From Burkholderiales bacterium (GTDB lineage: Bacteria; Pseudomonadota; Gammaproteobacteria; Burkholderiales; Burkholderiaceae_C): DNA of 12,773 nt. Below, piece by piece: positions 1 through 6,631 of this stretch; positions within the stretch are counted from its first letter, which is position 1, and each line of letters opens with the position of its first letter. The notes beneath the pieces were generated by a model. It was not told where the DNA came from. It did no database searches and saw only the letters and a program-made list of their open reading frames with translations. Location: positions 1 through 12,773 of the forward strand of contig SXXD01000141.1 of NCBI GenBank assembly GCA_005789685.1, written 5' to 3'. Position numbers and translations under genes: made by a program.

Positions 1-156
1 ACCAATTGGCTAACAATTTTTGGGCTTGCAACCTCACTTCTTCTGGGAACCACCGTCTTGATGGCCAGCATTGTGTTCAGTTTTCAGCGCTACTTTGAGA
101 ACCAGATTGAACAAGCCAAGGCCATCAGCCAAGTACCCGAAAAAACCAAGCCTTAA
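1..156 (+). CDS. C-terminal end of an unidentified membrane protein (5' end outside window)
   Basis: Frame 1 is open from the first base to a TAA at 154-156, giving 51 residues. Roughly residues 4-28 are strongly hydrophobic and look like one transmembrane helix. A hydrophilic, mostly charged tail of about 23 residues follows and ends in Lys-Pro. This fits the last helix and tail of an inner-membrane protein such as a transporter subunit. No family motif is visible in the fragment, so I do not assign a function. It converges on folK with a gap of about 50 bases. No transcript terminator with a T-run is visible after the stop. The rest of the gene lies upstream of the window. Confidence 0.6.
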   Translation, partial: TNWLTIFGLATSLLLGTTVLMASIVFSFQRYFENQIEQAKAISQVPEKTKP

Positions 157-208
157 GGCCTTCTTGAATGGCCTTTGAAGCCAAAGACAGGCCCGTTTTG
201 AAGATGCA

Positions 209-676
209 CTAGAGACGTTTGACGACTTGAGACTGAAGATTTAGAAGCTCATCCGTTTTCACCAATCCCGGTGCCAATTCTTTCAGAGGCAATAAGACAA
301 AAGCACGTTCACGCATCCGAGGATGTGGCACCTGAAGTGCAGGACTCTGAATTTCGCCATCACCAAAAAGCAACAAGTCAATGTCCAGGGTGCGGGGTGC
401 ATTGCGGAATGGGCGCTCACGGCCAGCAAGGTCTTCCAGGCGCTGAAAAGCACGCAATAAATCTATGGCATTCAAGCGAGTTTGGAGGTGCACTACAACG
501 TTGATATAGTCTGCTCCATCGGCTTGAAAAGGGGCTGACTGGTAAAAAGATGAGCAACCGACAAGCAATGTCTCTGGCAACTTCCCTAGAGCCAAAATTG
601 CAGCGTCAAGGGATAGACGCGCATGACCTAAGTTAGCGCCTAGACCCGCATAAACATTGACAAGTTCTCGCGCCAT
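209..676 (-). CDS. folK: 2-amino-4-hydroxy-6-hydroxymethyldihydropteridine pyrophosphokinase (HPPK)
   Basis: Cytosolic enzyme of folate synthesis that transfers pyrophosphate from ATP to 6-hydroxymethyl-7,8-dihydropterin, making the substrate of dihydropteroate synthase. The 155-residue protein has the usual single-domain HPPK length. An N-terminal GLGANLG strand-turn lies at about residues 11-17. The family signature follows at residues 95-102 (RTLDIDLL), where D98 and D100 match the two Mg-binding aspartates, with a conserved PHPRMRER segment at 117-124. I chose the ATG at 676, whose A is also the last base of the pcnB TGA stop (TGATG), so translation is probably coupled to pcnB. A TTG directly upstream at 679 is a possible alternative. 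Only a weak Shine-Dalgarno sequence precedes the start. It is the last gene of the five-gene minus-strand unit. Confidence 0.95.
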   Translation of the reverse strand: MARELVNVYAGLGANLGHARLSLDAAILALGKLPETLLVGCSSFYQSAPFQADGADYINVVVHLQTRLNAIDLLRAFQRLEDLAGRERPFRNAPRTLDIDLLLFGDGEIQSPALQVPHPRMRERAFVLLPLKELAPGLVKTDELLNLQSQVVKRL

Positions 677-2127
677 CAATCCGATTCAGCGGGTTTGGAT
701 ACGGGCTTGGCTCTTCTGGGTGCACGGCGACTTTTAACAGCGCCAGAAGTTGGCGCTGTTGATTTTTCGGACTTGGCCAGTTGAATGAGATCTTCTCTGG
801 CCGCATCGTCAGCCATGCTGAATTCTTGCCACCAATCCGCCAACGCCAATTCAACTTCAGCAACCTCTGCTCGCAGTCTTAGAAAATCGAAGCCTGCACG
901 AAAACGCGCTTGCTCTACCAAACTGAATGCGGTGCTACCGATGCGCTTGTCAAAGCGGGGTTGCATCATCCAAATTTCACGCATGTCAGCGGCCAATTTG
1001 CCGCGGCCCGAGACATCACCAATACGGGCCTCAAAAACCTCATCGATCGATTCTTGCAAAGCGGGAAAGGGTGGCACACGATTGGCCAGGCGCTGATCCC
1101 AACCCAACTTCACATCAGCCCACAGCACACACGCCAATAAGAAACTAGGCGCGACCGGCTTGCCCTCACCGACCCTTCGATCGGTATCGATCAAAGCGGC
1201 CTTGACGAAAGGCGAATCAGCGCGCTCCACCACCACATCGAGCAGTGGGTAAATGCCCTTTTGCAGCCCGAGTTTTTGAAGTTGCTCAATCGAGGCCAAG
1301 GCGTGGCCCGTTTGAAGCAACTTGAGCATCTCATCGAACAAGCGACTTTGAGGGACATCTGCCAATAAACCCAGCATGGAAGCCAAGGGCTTTGCTGTTT
1401 TAGTTTCAAGCTTGAAACCCAATTGACTGAGTTTGGCAGCAAACCTGACCGCACGAATGATTCGAACTGGATCTTCACGATACCGCGCCACAGGATCGCC
1501 AATCATGCGCAAGACTTTTTTATTCGAATCCTGCATGCCACCGTGATAATCCACCAGATATTGTGACTCTGGGTCGTAGTACATGGCGTTGACTGTGAAG
1601 TCGCGTCGGGTTGCGTCTTCATCTTGAGGTCCCCACACGTTGTCGCGCAAAACACGTCCGCTCGAATCAACGGCGTGCTTCATACCTGCCAATTCAGACT
1701 TGCTGGTTCGCTCATTTCCCTTCACCTGCTCAGCAGCGCGATTGTCCAAATGTGCCCGGAAAGTTGAAACCTCAATGACCTCGTGTTCGCGGCCTCTGCC
1801 ATACACCACGTGAACAATGCGAAAACGACGGCCAATGATGAAAGCTCTTCTGAACAAAGCTTTCACTTCCTCTGGTGTTGCATCTGTTGCAACGTCAAAA
1901 TCTTTGGGACGCAAACCTATCAACAGATCGCGCACTGCACCGCCCACCACATAAGCTTCATACCCAGCATCTTGCAAAGTACGAACCACACTCAGTGCGC
2001 GATCGTCGACCAAACTTGGGTCAATGCCATGAACAGAAGCAGGAATTTCGACACGCTTGCCAAAGTCAGTCGCGGCGTGACCAGTGCTCGGCTTACCGAG
2101 CATTTTTTGAATGAATTTTTTAATCAT
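676..2127 (-). CDS. pcnB: Poly(A) polymerase I (polynucleotide adenylyltransferase)
   Basis: Adds 3' poly(A) tails to RNA. In E. coli this promotes RNA decay and controls ColE1-type plasmid copy number through RNA I. The 483-residue protein belongs to the class II nucleotidyltransferases shared with CCA-adding enzymes. The GG motif is at residues 62-63 (VVGGAVRDLL) and the catalytic DFD at 76-78. The RRDFTVNAM motif is at about 174-182, followed by the RYREDPVRIIRAVRF segment of the RNA-binding neck. The C-terminus is a very basic, Lys/Arg/Pro-rich tail, typical of bacterial PcnB rather than of CCA-adding enzymes and probably RNA-binding. The chosen ATG at 2127 overlaps the stop of the upstream phosphatase gene as ATGA, and the protein then begins MIKKFIQKML. 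A GTG eight codons upstream is less likely. Confidence 0.96.
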   Translation of the reverse strand: MIKKFIQKMLGKPSTGHAATDFGKRVEIPASVHGIDPSLVDDRALSVVRTLQDAGYEAYVVGGAVRDLLIGLRPKDFDVATDATPEEVKALFRRAFIIGRRFRIVHVVYGRGREHEVIEVSTFRAHLDNRAAEQVKGNERTSKSELAGMKHAVDSSGRVLRDNVWGPQDEDATRRDFTVNAMYYDPESQYLVDYHGGMQDSNKKVLRMIGDPVARYREDPVRIIRAVRFAAKLSQLGFKLETKTAKPLASMLGLLADVPQSRLFDEMLKLLQTGHALASIEQLQKLGLQKGIYPLLDVVVERADSPFVKAALIDTDRRVGEGKPVAPSFLLACVLWADVKLGWDQRLANRVPPFPALQESIDEVFEARIGDVSGRGKLAADMREIWMMQPRFDKRIGSTAFSLVEQARFRAGFDFLRLRAEVAEVELALADWWQEFSMADDAAREDLIQLAKSEKSTAPTSGAVKSRRAPRRAKPVSKPAESD

Positions 2128-2789
2128 GAGAAAAGTTGAAGTATGCGCCACCCTCGATCGGTCGCAAGTTGACGCAAACGCGTATCTGGATTCACAGCCA
2201 CAGGAATTTGAGCCTGTTGTAGCAAAGGCAAGTCATTGATTGAATCTGAATAAAAAGTAATCTGCACGTCTTGCCAATTTTTTTGATGCGCGCTTAACCA
2301 TTGCTTAACTCTGAGCACCTTGCCTTCTTTGAAAGACGGTACGCCAGAAATTTCTCCCGTGATCCAACCCTCAGAATCTCTTGCCAATTCAACTGCAATC
2401 AGTTCCTGGACGCCAAAAGCTTGCGCAATAGGACGGGTCACAAACTCATTGGTTGCCGTCACAATCATGACGTGATCACCTGCGGCTTGATGAGTTTTTA
2501 CCAAATCAAGTGCCTGTGGTTTGATCTGCGGCAGTATGATTTCTTTCATGAATTGTGCATGGGCTTTGGCTGCTGCTTCTGGCCCCCTCAACCTCACAGA
2601 CTCGGTGGCAAAACGAACATAATCGTGAATGTCCAAAGCACCCGCAAGGTAATCGACATAAAACTGATCATTTTTAGCCTTGAATAAAACAGGGTCAGTC
2701 CAGCCAATTCGATTTGTGAATTCACCCCAAGCGTGGTCAGAGTCAATCGGCAACAAGGTGTTGTCTAGGTCAAACAGAGCCAAGTTCAT
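2124..2789 (-). CDS. HAD superfamily phosphatase, SerB-like IB subfamily
   Basis: A 221-residue cytosolic phosphatase of the HAD superfamily. Motif I is DLDNT at residues 7-11, with D7 as predicted nucleophile and D9 as general acid. The motif II threonine lies in VTAT at 110-113. The motif III lysine is K154 or K157. Motif IV is SDSINDLPLL at 181-190, whose aspartates would bind Mg. The helical cap between motifs I and II is of the phosphoserine-phosphatase (IB) type. The physiological substrate cannot be read from sequence; phosphoserine, phosphatidylglycerophosphate and other phosphomonoesters are all possible in this subfamily. Its ATG overlaps the hda stop as ATGA, and its own stop overlaps the pcnB start in the same way, so it is translated within the operon. 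Confidence 0.9.
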   Translation of the reverse strand: MNLALFDLDNTLLPIDSDHAWGEFTNRIGWTDPVLFKAKNDQFYVDYLAGALDIHDYVRFATESVRLRGPEAAAKAHAQFMKEIILPQIKPQALDLVKTHQAAGDHVMIVTATNEFVTRPIAQAFGVQELIAVELARDSEGWITGEISGVPSFKEGKVLRVKQWLSAHQKNWQDVQITFYSDSINDLPLLQQAQIPVAVNPDTRLRQLATDRGWRILQLFS

Positions 2790-3472
2790 GTGTTCTCCAG
2801 CATGGACTTGATCAATGGAATGGTGATGACTCTTTGGGTTTGAAGTGCAAATTGATCAAGATGATCAAGAAGCGTCATCAAACTGCTTAAGTCGCGTGTA
2901 AAACGACTGAGCATGTAACTCATCACTTCGTCGCTCAAAAAGAGTCCTCGGGAGTCTGCTTCTTGCCGCAAAACCGCTCGCCGCTCTGTATCACTCAAAG
3001 CTTGAAGGGCATATACATGCCCCCAACCCAATCTAGAACGCAAGTCATCGCGCAGCTTCAAATCTGCAGGCGGTAAGATGCCCGCAGCCAAGACCCATCG
3101 AGGCGAGCCAGATTTAGGCGAGAGCGCATTGACAAACCAATTGAAGGCTACTTGTTGTTGCTCTAGGTTGTACAAATGAACATCGTCCATCATGACGGCA
3201 CCCCATGACTCTTCAAACACAAGGCGATTTTGCTGTTGGGCATCTAGGCAACCCACCGAGACACCTTTCTCCAGCAATGCCGAATGAACCGCTTGAAGCA
3301 AGTGTGATTTACCAGAACCACTTTCGCCCCAAAGATAGGTGGGGACAGGGCTTGGCATTTGACTTGAAGTCCACAACTTCAAGTGCTCGAGTGGCGCAGA
3401 GTTGGGGCCTGAAAAAAAACTTTCCAAACTGGGAGCTGTATGCAGGCCAATGTCTAGGGCCAACTGCTTCAT
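2786..3472 (-). CDS. hda: DnaA regulatory inactivator Hda
   Basis: AAA+ protein that binds the DNA-loaded sliding clamp and stimulates ATP hydrolysis by DnaA after initiation, preventing re-initiation. The protein has 228 residues, close to E. coli Hda. Residues 3-8 (QLALDI) look like the N-terminal clamp-binding motif. The Walker A loop is GESGSGKS at 49-56 and Walker B is MMDD at 94-97. The SRLGWG segment at 146-151 carries the box VII arginine finger (R147), and R193 in FTRDL is in the sensor II position. It lacks the DNA-binding domain of DnaA, which separates it from DnaA itself. The ATG at 3472 overlaps the stop of the perM-like gene as ATGA. The Walker A is more canonical than that of E. 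coli Hda. Confidence 0.93.
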   Translation of the reverse strand: MKQLALDIGLHTAPSLESFFSGPNSAPLEHLKLWTSSQMPSPVPTYLWGESGSGKSHLLQAVHSALLEKGVSVGCLDAQQQNRLVFEESWGAVMMDDVHLYNLEQQQVAFNWFVNALSPKSGSPRWVLAAGILPPADLKLRDDLRSRLGWGHVYALQALSDTERRAVLRQEADSRGLFLSDEVMSYMLSRFTRDLSSLMTLLDHLDQFALQTQRVITIPLIKSMLENT

Positions 3473-4545
3473 GCACCCGGCCCGCGGTAAAGTTGACTGT
3501 CAAAATATTGATCACGAGCTCTGCGAAGTGCAACCAAAATCACAGCACTGGCTGGCAAGGCAACGAGCACTCCCACAAAACCAAACATTTGACCCAGTGC
3601 CAACAAAGCAAATATTACAGCCAAGGGGTGCAAGCCAATGCGCTCACCCACCCATTTGGGCGTCAACCAAAAACCCTCAAGCAATTGGCCCACACCAAAA
3701 ACAATCGCCACCATGACAACAGCCTTCATTGAGGCAAATTGCAAAATGCCTGCCAAAAGCGCCAGCATCAAACCTAAGCCAAAACCTAGATAGGGCACGC
3801 AAACTGCCAAGCCTGTAAACACACCAATCGGTATGGCCAAGTCTAGACCAAACGCCAACAAACCAGCCGCATAAAAAACGGACAAGGCCAACATGACCAG
3901 AAGTTGCCCTCGAAAATATTGACCCAAAACGGCATCACATTCACTCATGAAACTGTCGTAGGCAGGCCGCCATTTCAAGGGAACCCATTGAACAATCTGC
4001 AAGACCCAACGATCCCATTCATAAAGCAAATAAAAGAGGACCACAGGAATCAATATCAGGTTGCCCAGTGCAGTCAACGCAAAGCTTCCGCCTAACTTTA
4101 GCGATGCAACAAGGGTGTCCATCCAATCTTCTCGGTTAGAACTCAAGTATTGAATGAGTTGGGCTTTGAGGCTGCCCACATCCAGGGTCAAGTGCCAACC
4201 AAACCGATCCAACCAAGGATTGACATTGACCGCCAATCGATCGAGCAGCGCTGGTAACTGTTGCTGTAGCAAGGGGATTTCACGGGTCAAAATGGGCACC
4301 AACAACAACAAAATACCCAAAACAGCCAACAAAGCAATCACTTCAACCAGCACAACGCACAACACACGAGGGACAAATGGGGTGAGCTTTTGCAACTTCA
4401 ACACAAGGGGGTGAAGCGCATAAGCTAAAACAGCCGCAACCGCGAAAGGGACCAAAACAGGCCCTAAAACCCACAAAAGCACAACCACCAGTAAAGCGAC
4501 ACCCAACCACAAAGTCAGCCGTTTGGAACTTGGATTAAGGGGCAT
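3469..4545 (-). CDS. AI-2E family transporter (PerM-like inner-membrane protein)
   Basis: A 358-residue polytopic inner-membrane protein of the AI-2E exporter/PerM family. Two hydrophobic segments lie at about residues 10-45, another at about 60-88, then a hydrophilic stretch of about 70 residues. A further block of helices runs from about residue 158 to 345. The C-terminal part carries family-typical segments such as VPYLGFG and the glycine-rich region near GERIGLHPLAVI. Proteins of this family have been linked to autoinducer-2 export, Na+/H+ exchange or unknown permease roles, so the substrate here is not known. It is the first gene of the five-gene unit and ends in an ATGA overlap with hda. 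It is divergent from purM. No clear Shine-Dalgarno sequence precedes the ATG. Confidence 0.9.
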   Translation of the reverse strand: MPLNPSSKRLTLWLGVALLVVVLLWVLGPVLVPFAVAAVLAYALHPLVLKLQKLTPFVPRVLCVVLVEVIALLAVLGILLLLVPILTREIPLLQQQLPALLDRLAVNVNPWLDRFGWHLTLDVGSLKAQLIQYLSSNREDWMDTLVASLKLGGSFALTALGNLILIPVVLFYLLYEWDRWVLQIVQWVPLKWRPAYDSFMSECDAVLGQYFRGQLLVMLALSVFYAAGLLAFGLDLAIPIGVFTGLAVCVPYLGFGLGLMLALLAGILQFASMKAVVMVAIVFGVGQLLEGFWLTPKWVGERIGLHPLAVIFALLALGQMFGFVGVLVALPASAVILVALRRARDQYFDSQLYRGPGA

Positions 4546-4675
4546 AAGGACGATGGGTTGTCAAAGTAAATTGAAAGAAGCTGTAGGCTTTGATCAGTAC
4601 AACACGTGCTGACCTTAAAATAAGGCTTGATTTTAGTCCCCCAGCCCCCTTTCTCACAATTTCCCCATTTTTCAC
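4546..4675. promoter_or_regulatory. Divergent intergenic region between perM-like gene and purM
   Basis: These 130 bases must carry the promoters of both purM and the minus-strand operon. For purM, a good -10 match TAAAAT is at 4616-4621. The only clear -35-like hexamer, TTGATC at 4590-4595, is 20 bases away, which is too far for a standard sigma-70 promoter. An imperfect dyad (TCAGTAC, 5-base gap, GTGCTGA) spans 4594-4612, just upstream of the -10. No convincing minus-strand promoter is visible by eye. The last 45 bases before purM are rich in C and T and contain no Shine-Dalgarno sequence. No riboswitch-like structure was recognised. Confidence 0.4.
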
Positions 4676-5707
4676 ATGAGCTCACCTCCCCTCTTCTACA
4701 AAGACGCTGGCGTCGACATCGTCGCAGGTGATGCTCTGGTCGAACGCATTAAACCTTTGGCCAAAAAAACCATGCGCGAGGGTGTTTTGGCAGGAATTGG
4801 TGGATTCGGCGCTCTTTTTGAAGTCCCCAAACGCTACAAAGAACCCGTCCTTGTCTCTGGCACAGACGGCGTTGGCACCAAATTGAAATTGGCGTTTGAG
4901 TGGAACATGCACAGCACCGTTGGCATCGACTTGGTCGCCATGAGTGTCAACGATGTGCTGGTCCAAGGCGCCGAGCCCTTGTTCTTCTTGGATTATTTTG
5001 CTTGCGGCAAACTAGATGTCGAGACGGCTGCCACGGTGGTGGGCGGCATTGCCAATGGCTGTGAAATGTCCGGCTGCGCCCTCATCGGCGGCGAAACCGC
5101 TGAAATGCCGGGCATGTACCCTGCGGGTGAATATGACTTAGCTGGCTTTGCAGTTGGGGCCGTTGAAAAATCAAAAATTCTGTCTGGCAACGATGTGAAA
5201 CCAGGCGATGTTGTGTTGGGTCTTGGCTCTCATGGCGTGCATTCCAATGGCTTTAGCTTGGTTCGCAAATGCATTGAGCGCGCCGAGGGGCAGCTTCCTG
5301 AAACATTGGATGGGCAGCCCTTCAAAGATGCCATCATGGCGCCCACCAGGCTGTACGTGAAGTCGGTGCTGCACGCATTGTCCATTCATCCCATCAAAGC
5401 ACTGGCGCACATTACAGGGGGTGGCTTGCTGGAGAATATTCCGCGCGTTTTACCTGAAGGCACCGCAGCCCACTTGGTCAAAGGAAGCTGGCCCCAATCT
5501 GAATTGTTTGCTTGGCTTCAAAAAACAGCCGCCATTGACGACATTGAAATGAATCGCACCTTCAACAATGGCATCGGCATGGTGGTCGTGCTGGATGCCG
5601 CTCATGCCCAAGCGTGTGCAGAGACCTTGCGCCATTCAGGCGAGAAGGTTTATCAAATTGGACTGATCTCTGCCCAAGCTGATGGCGAGCAAGTTGTGGT
5701 GACATAA
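4676..5707 (+). CDS. purM: Phosphoribosylformylglycinamidine cyclo-ligase (AIR synthetase)
   Basis: Catalyses ATP-dependent closure of FGAM to aminoimidazole ribonucleotide, the fifth step of purine synthesis, in the cytosol. The 343 residues match the family length (E. coli about 345). The N-terminal YKDAGVDI segment at residues 8-15 is typical and supports the ATG at 4676. [10 protein letters not shown] is at 61-70. The segment starting [11 protein letters not shown] at 83 and [11 protein letters not shown] at 136-146 form the ATP and substrate site of the PurM/PurL fold. No Shine-Dalgarno sequence lies upstream of the start. In E. coli purM is followed by purN; here the next gene is convergent sirB1, so purM appears monocistronic. 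No T-run terminator is visible in the 64 bases after the stop. Confidence 0.97.
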   Translation: MSSPPLFYKDAGVDIVAGDALVERIKPLAKKTMREGVLAGIGGFGALFEVPKRYKEPVLVSGTDGVGTKLKLAFEWNMHSTVGIDLVAMSVNDVLVQGAEPLFFLDYFACGKLDVETAATVVGGIANGCEMSGCALIGGETAEMPGMYPAGEYDLAGFAVGAVEKSKILSGNDVKPGDVVLGLGSHGVHSNGFSLVRKCIERAEGQLPETLDGQPFKDAIMAPTRLYVKSVLHALSIHPIKALAHITGGGLLENIPRVLPEGTAAHLVKGSWPQSELFAWLQKTAAIDDIEMNRTFNNGIGMVVVLDAAHAQACAETLRHSGEKVYQIGLISAQADGEQVVVT

Positions 5708-5771
5708 AATCTTTTGAGGCCAACACCCATGAACGCCTAACTGACCTTAAAACCTGTCGATAGGGGCAGGC

Positions 5772-6617
5772 TCAGTCGGTTTGAAGACTTGCCAAGCGCT
5801 GCTTCACAGCCAATGCATCGCTTGCATTGGGCAGCTCTTCGACATACCTTAGCAAGTCCTTAAGCGCACGTTCTTTTTGACCCAATTCGATCAGCGCCAA
5901 GCCACGATCTCGGACTTCAAAAAACGCCTCTGGATTGAGAACTATCAAGCGATCCATGACCAAAACAAGCCTTTCCCAATCTGCCTGACTGCTGAATATT
6001 TCTTTGAGATTTCGAAGCATTCTTGTCAATATGTCGCGTGGCAGAGCGGGTTGCAAAAAAAGACCCAATGGCGTGTCCATGTCGCCAGAGTTTCCCATGT
6101 GAGGACGAAATGGCGCCAAGCGTTCTGCTAGGTTATCTAAACCCAATGAATCGCCTGTCAGAGGGTCCATCACAATCAAGCCCTCAGGCAGCGTCACCTT
6201 CACTAAGAAATGGCCAGGAAAAGACACGCCTTCCGCTTGCAAGCCCAATGCCTGTGCAAGCTCCAACCAGATAATGGCAATCGAAATTGGAATACCTCTT
6301 CGCGACCGCAATACCTCGTTCAAGTAACTGTTTTCTGGCGCGTAAAAATTATTGGCGTTGCCAGCAAACCCTAACTCCGAGTAGAAAAATTGATTCAACA
6401 CAGAAAGCGTCTTTAGCGGATCTGATTCAAATTTCAAACGACGCCTTAAACGAACCAAAAGCGCGTCAGAGCTTGCCAAAACCTCTTGGATGTCCAACTG
6501 TGGCTCTTCGTCTTGTGCAATGGACGCAGCAGCTTCTAGCAATGGGAAATCAGCGTCTGTTTCAACCAGACTTTTGAAATAACTGAGCGGCGTCACTGCC
6601 ATCAACTGGAGGTTCAT
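5772..6617 (-). CDS. SirB1 family protein (transglutaminase-like core with TPR-like tail)
   Basis: A 281-residue soluble protein of the SirB1 family. Residues about 40-185 form the transglutaminase-like core, with RRGIPISIAI at 106-115 and PGHFLVKV at 134-141. The C-terminal third (about 200-275) is helical and resembles paired TPR repeats. The protein contains no cysteine at all, so it cannot be a cysteine-dependent transglutaminase or protease; SirB1 proteins have no established biochemical activity. The frame is open upstream to 6764, inside murJ. I chose the ATG at 6617 because a GGAG sits 8 bases upstream and because the earlier part is murJ sequence in another frame. It follows murJ by 14 bases and is probably co-transcribed with it. 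Confidence 0.88.
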   Translation of the reverse strand: MNLQLMAVTPLSYFKSLVETDADFPLLEAAASIAQDEEPQLDIQEVLASSDALLVRLRRRLKFESDPLKTLSVLNQFFYSELGFAGNANNFYAPENSYLNEVLRSRRGIPISIAIIWLELAQALGLQAEGVSFPGHFLVKVTLPEGLIVMDPLTGDSLGLDNLAERLAPFRPHMGNSGDMDTPLGLFLQPALPRDILTRMLRNLKEIFSSQADWERLVLVMDRLIVLNPEAFFEVRDRGLALIELGQKERALKDLLRYVEELPNASDALAVKQRLASLQTD

Positions 6618-6625
6618 GTGTCTGA

Positions 6626-6629
6626 CTCC
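6626..6629 (-). promoter_or_regulatory. Shine-Dalgarno sequence deciding the sirB1 start
   Basis: On the minus strand GGAG lies 8 bases before the ATG at 6617, in the 14-base gap after the murJ stop at 6632-6634. It supports a 281-residue protein over the 330-residue open frame. Confidence 0.75.
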
Positions 6630-6631
6630 AG

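Noticed and set aside
155..175. Hairpin AAGGCC / GGCCTT as a terminator of the first gene
   Set aside because: The stem is only 6 bp with a 9-base loop and no T-run follows.
1783..2139. 118-codon + strand open frame inside pcnB
   Set aside because: It lies opposite the conserved catalytic domain of pcnB and has no family features.
2128..2151. GTG start eight codons upstream for pcnB
   Set aside because: The ATG at 2127 forms the same ATGA overlap seen at the other junctions of the operon.
3205..3732. 175-codon + strand open frame across the hda/perM junction
   Set aside because: It is antisense to two well-supported genes, has no recognisable domain and has biased shadow-frame composition.
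4546..4675. Purine riboswitch or PurR box before purM
   Set aside because: No conserved purine-riboswitch helices or PurR-like palindrome is visible; only a weak imperfect dyad is present.
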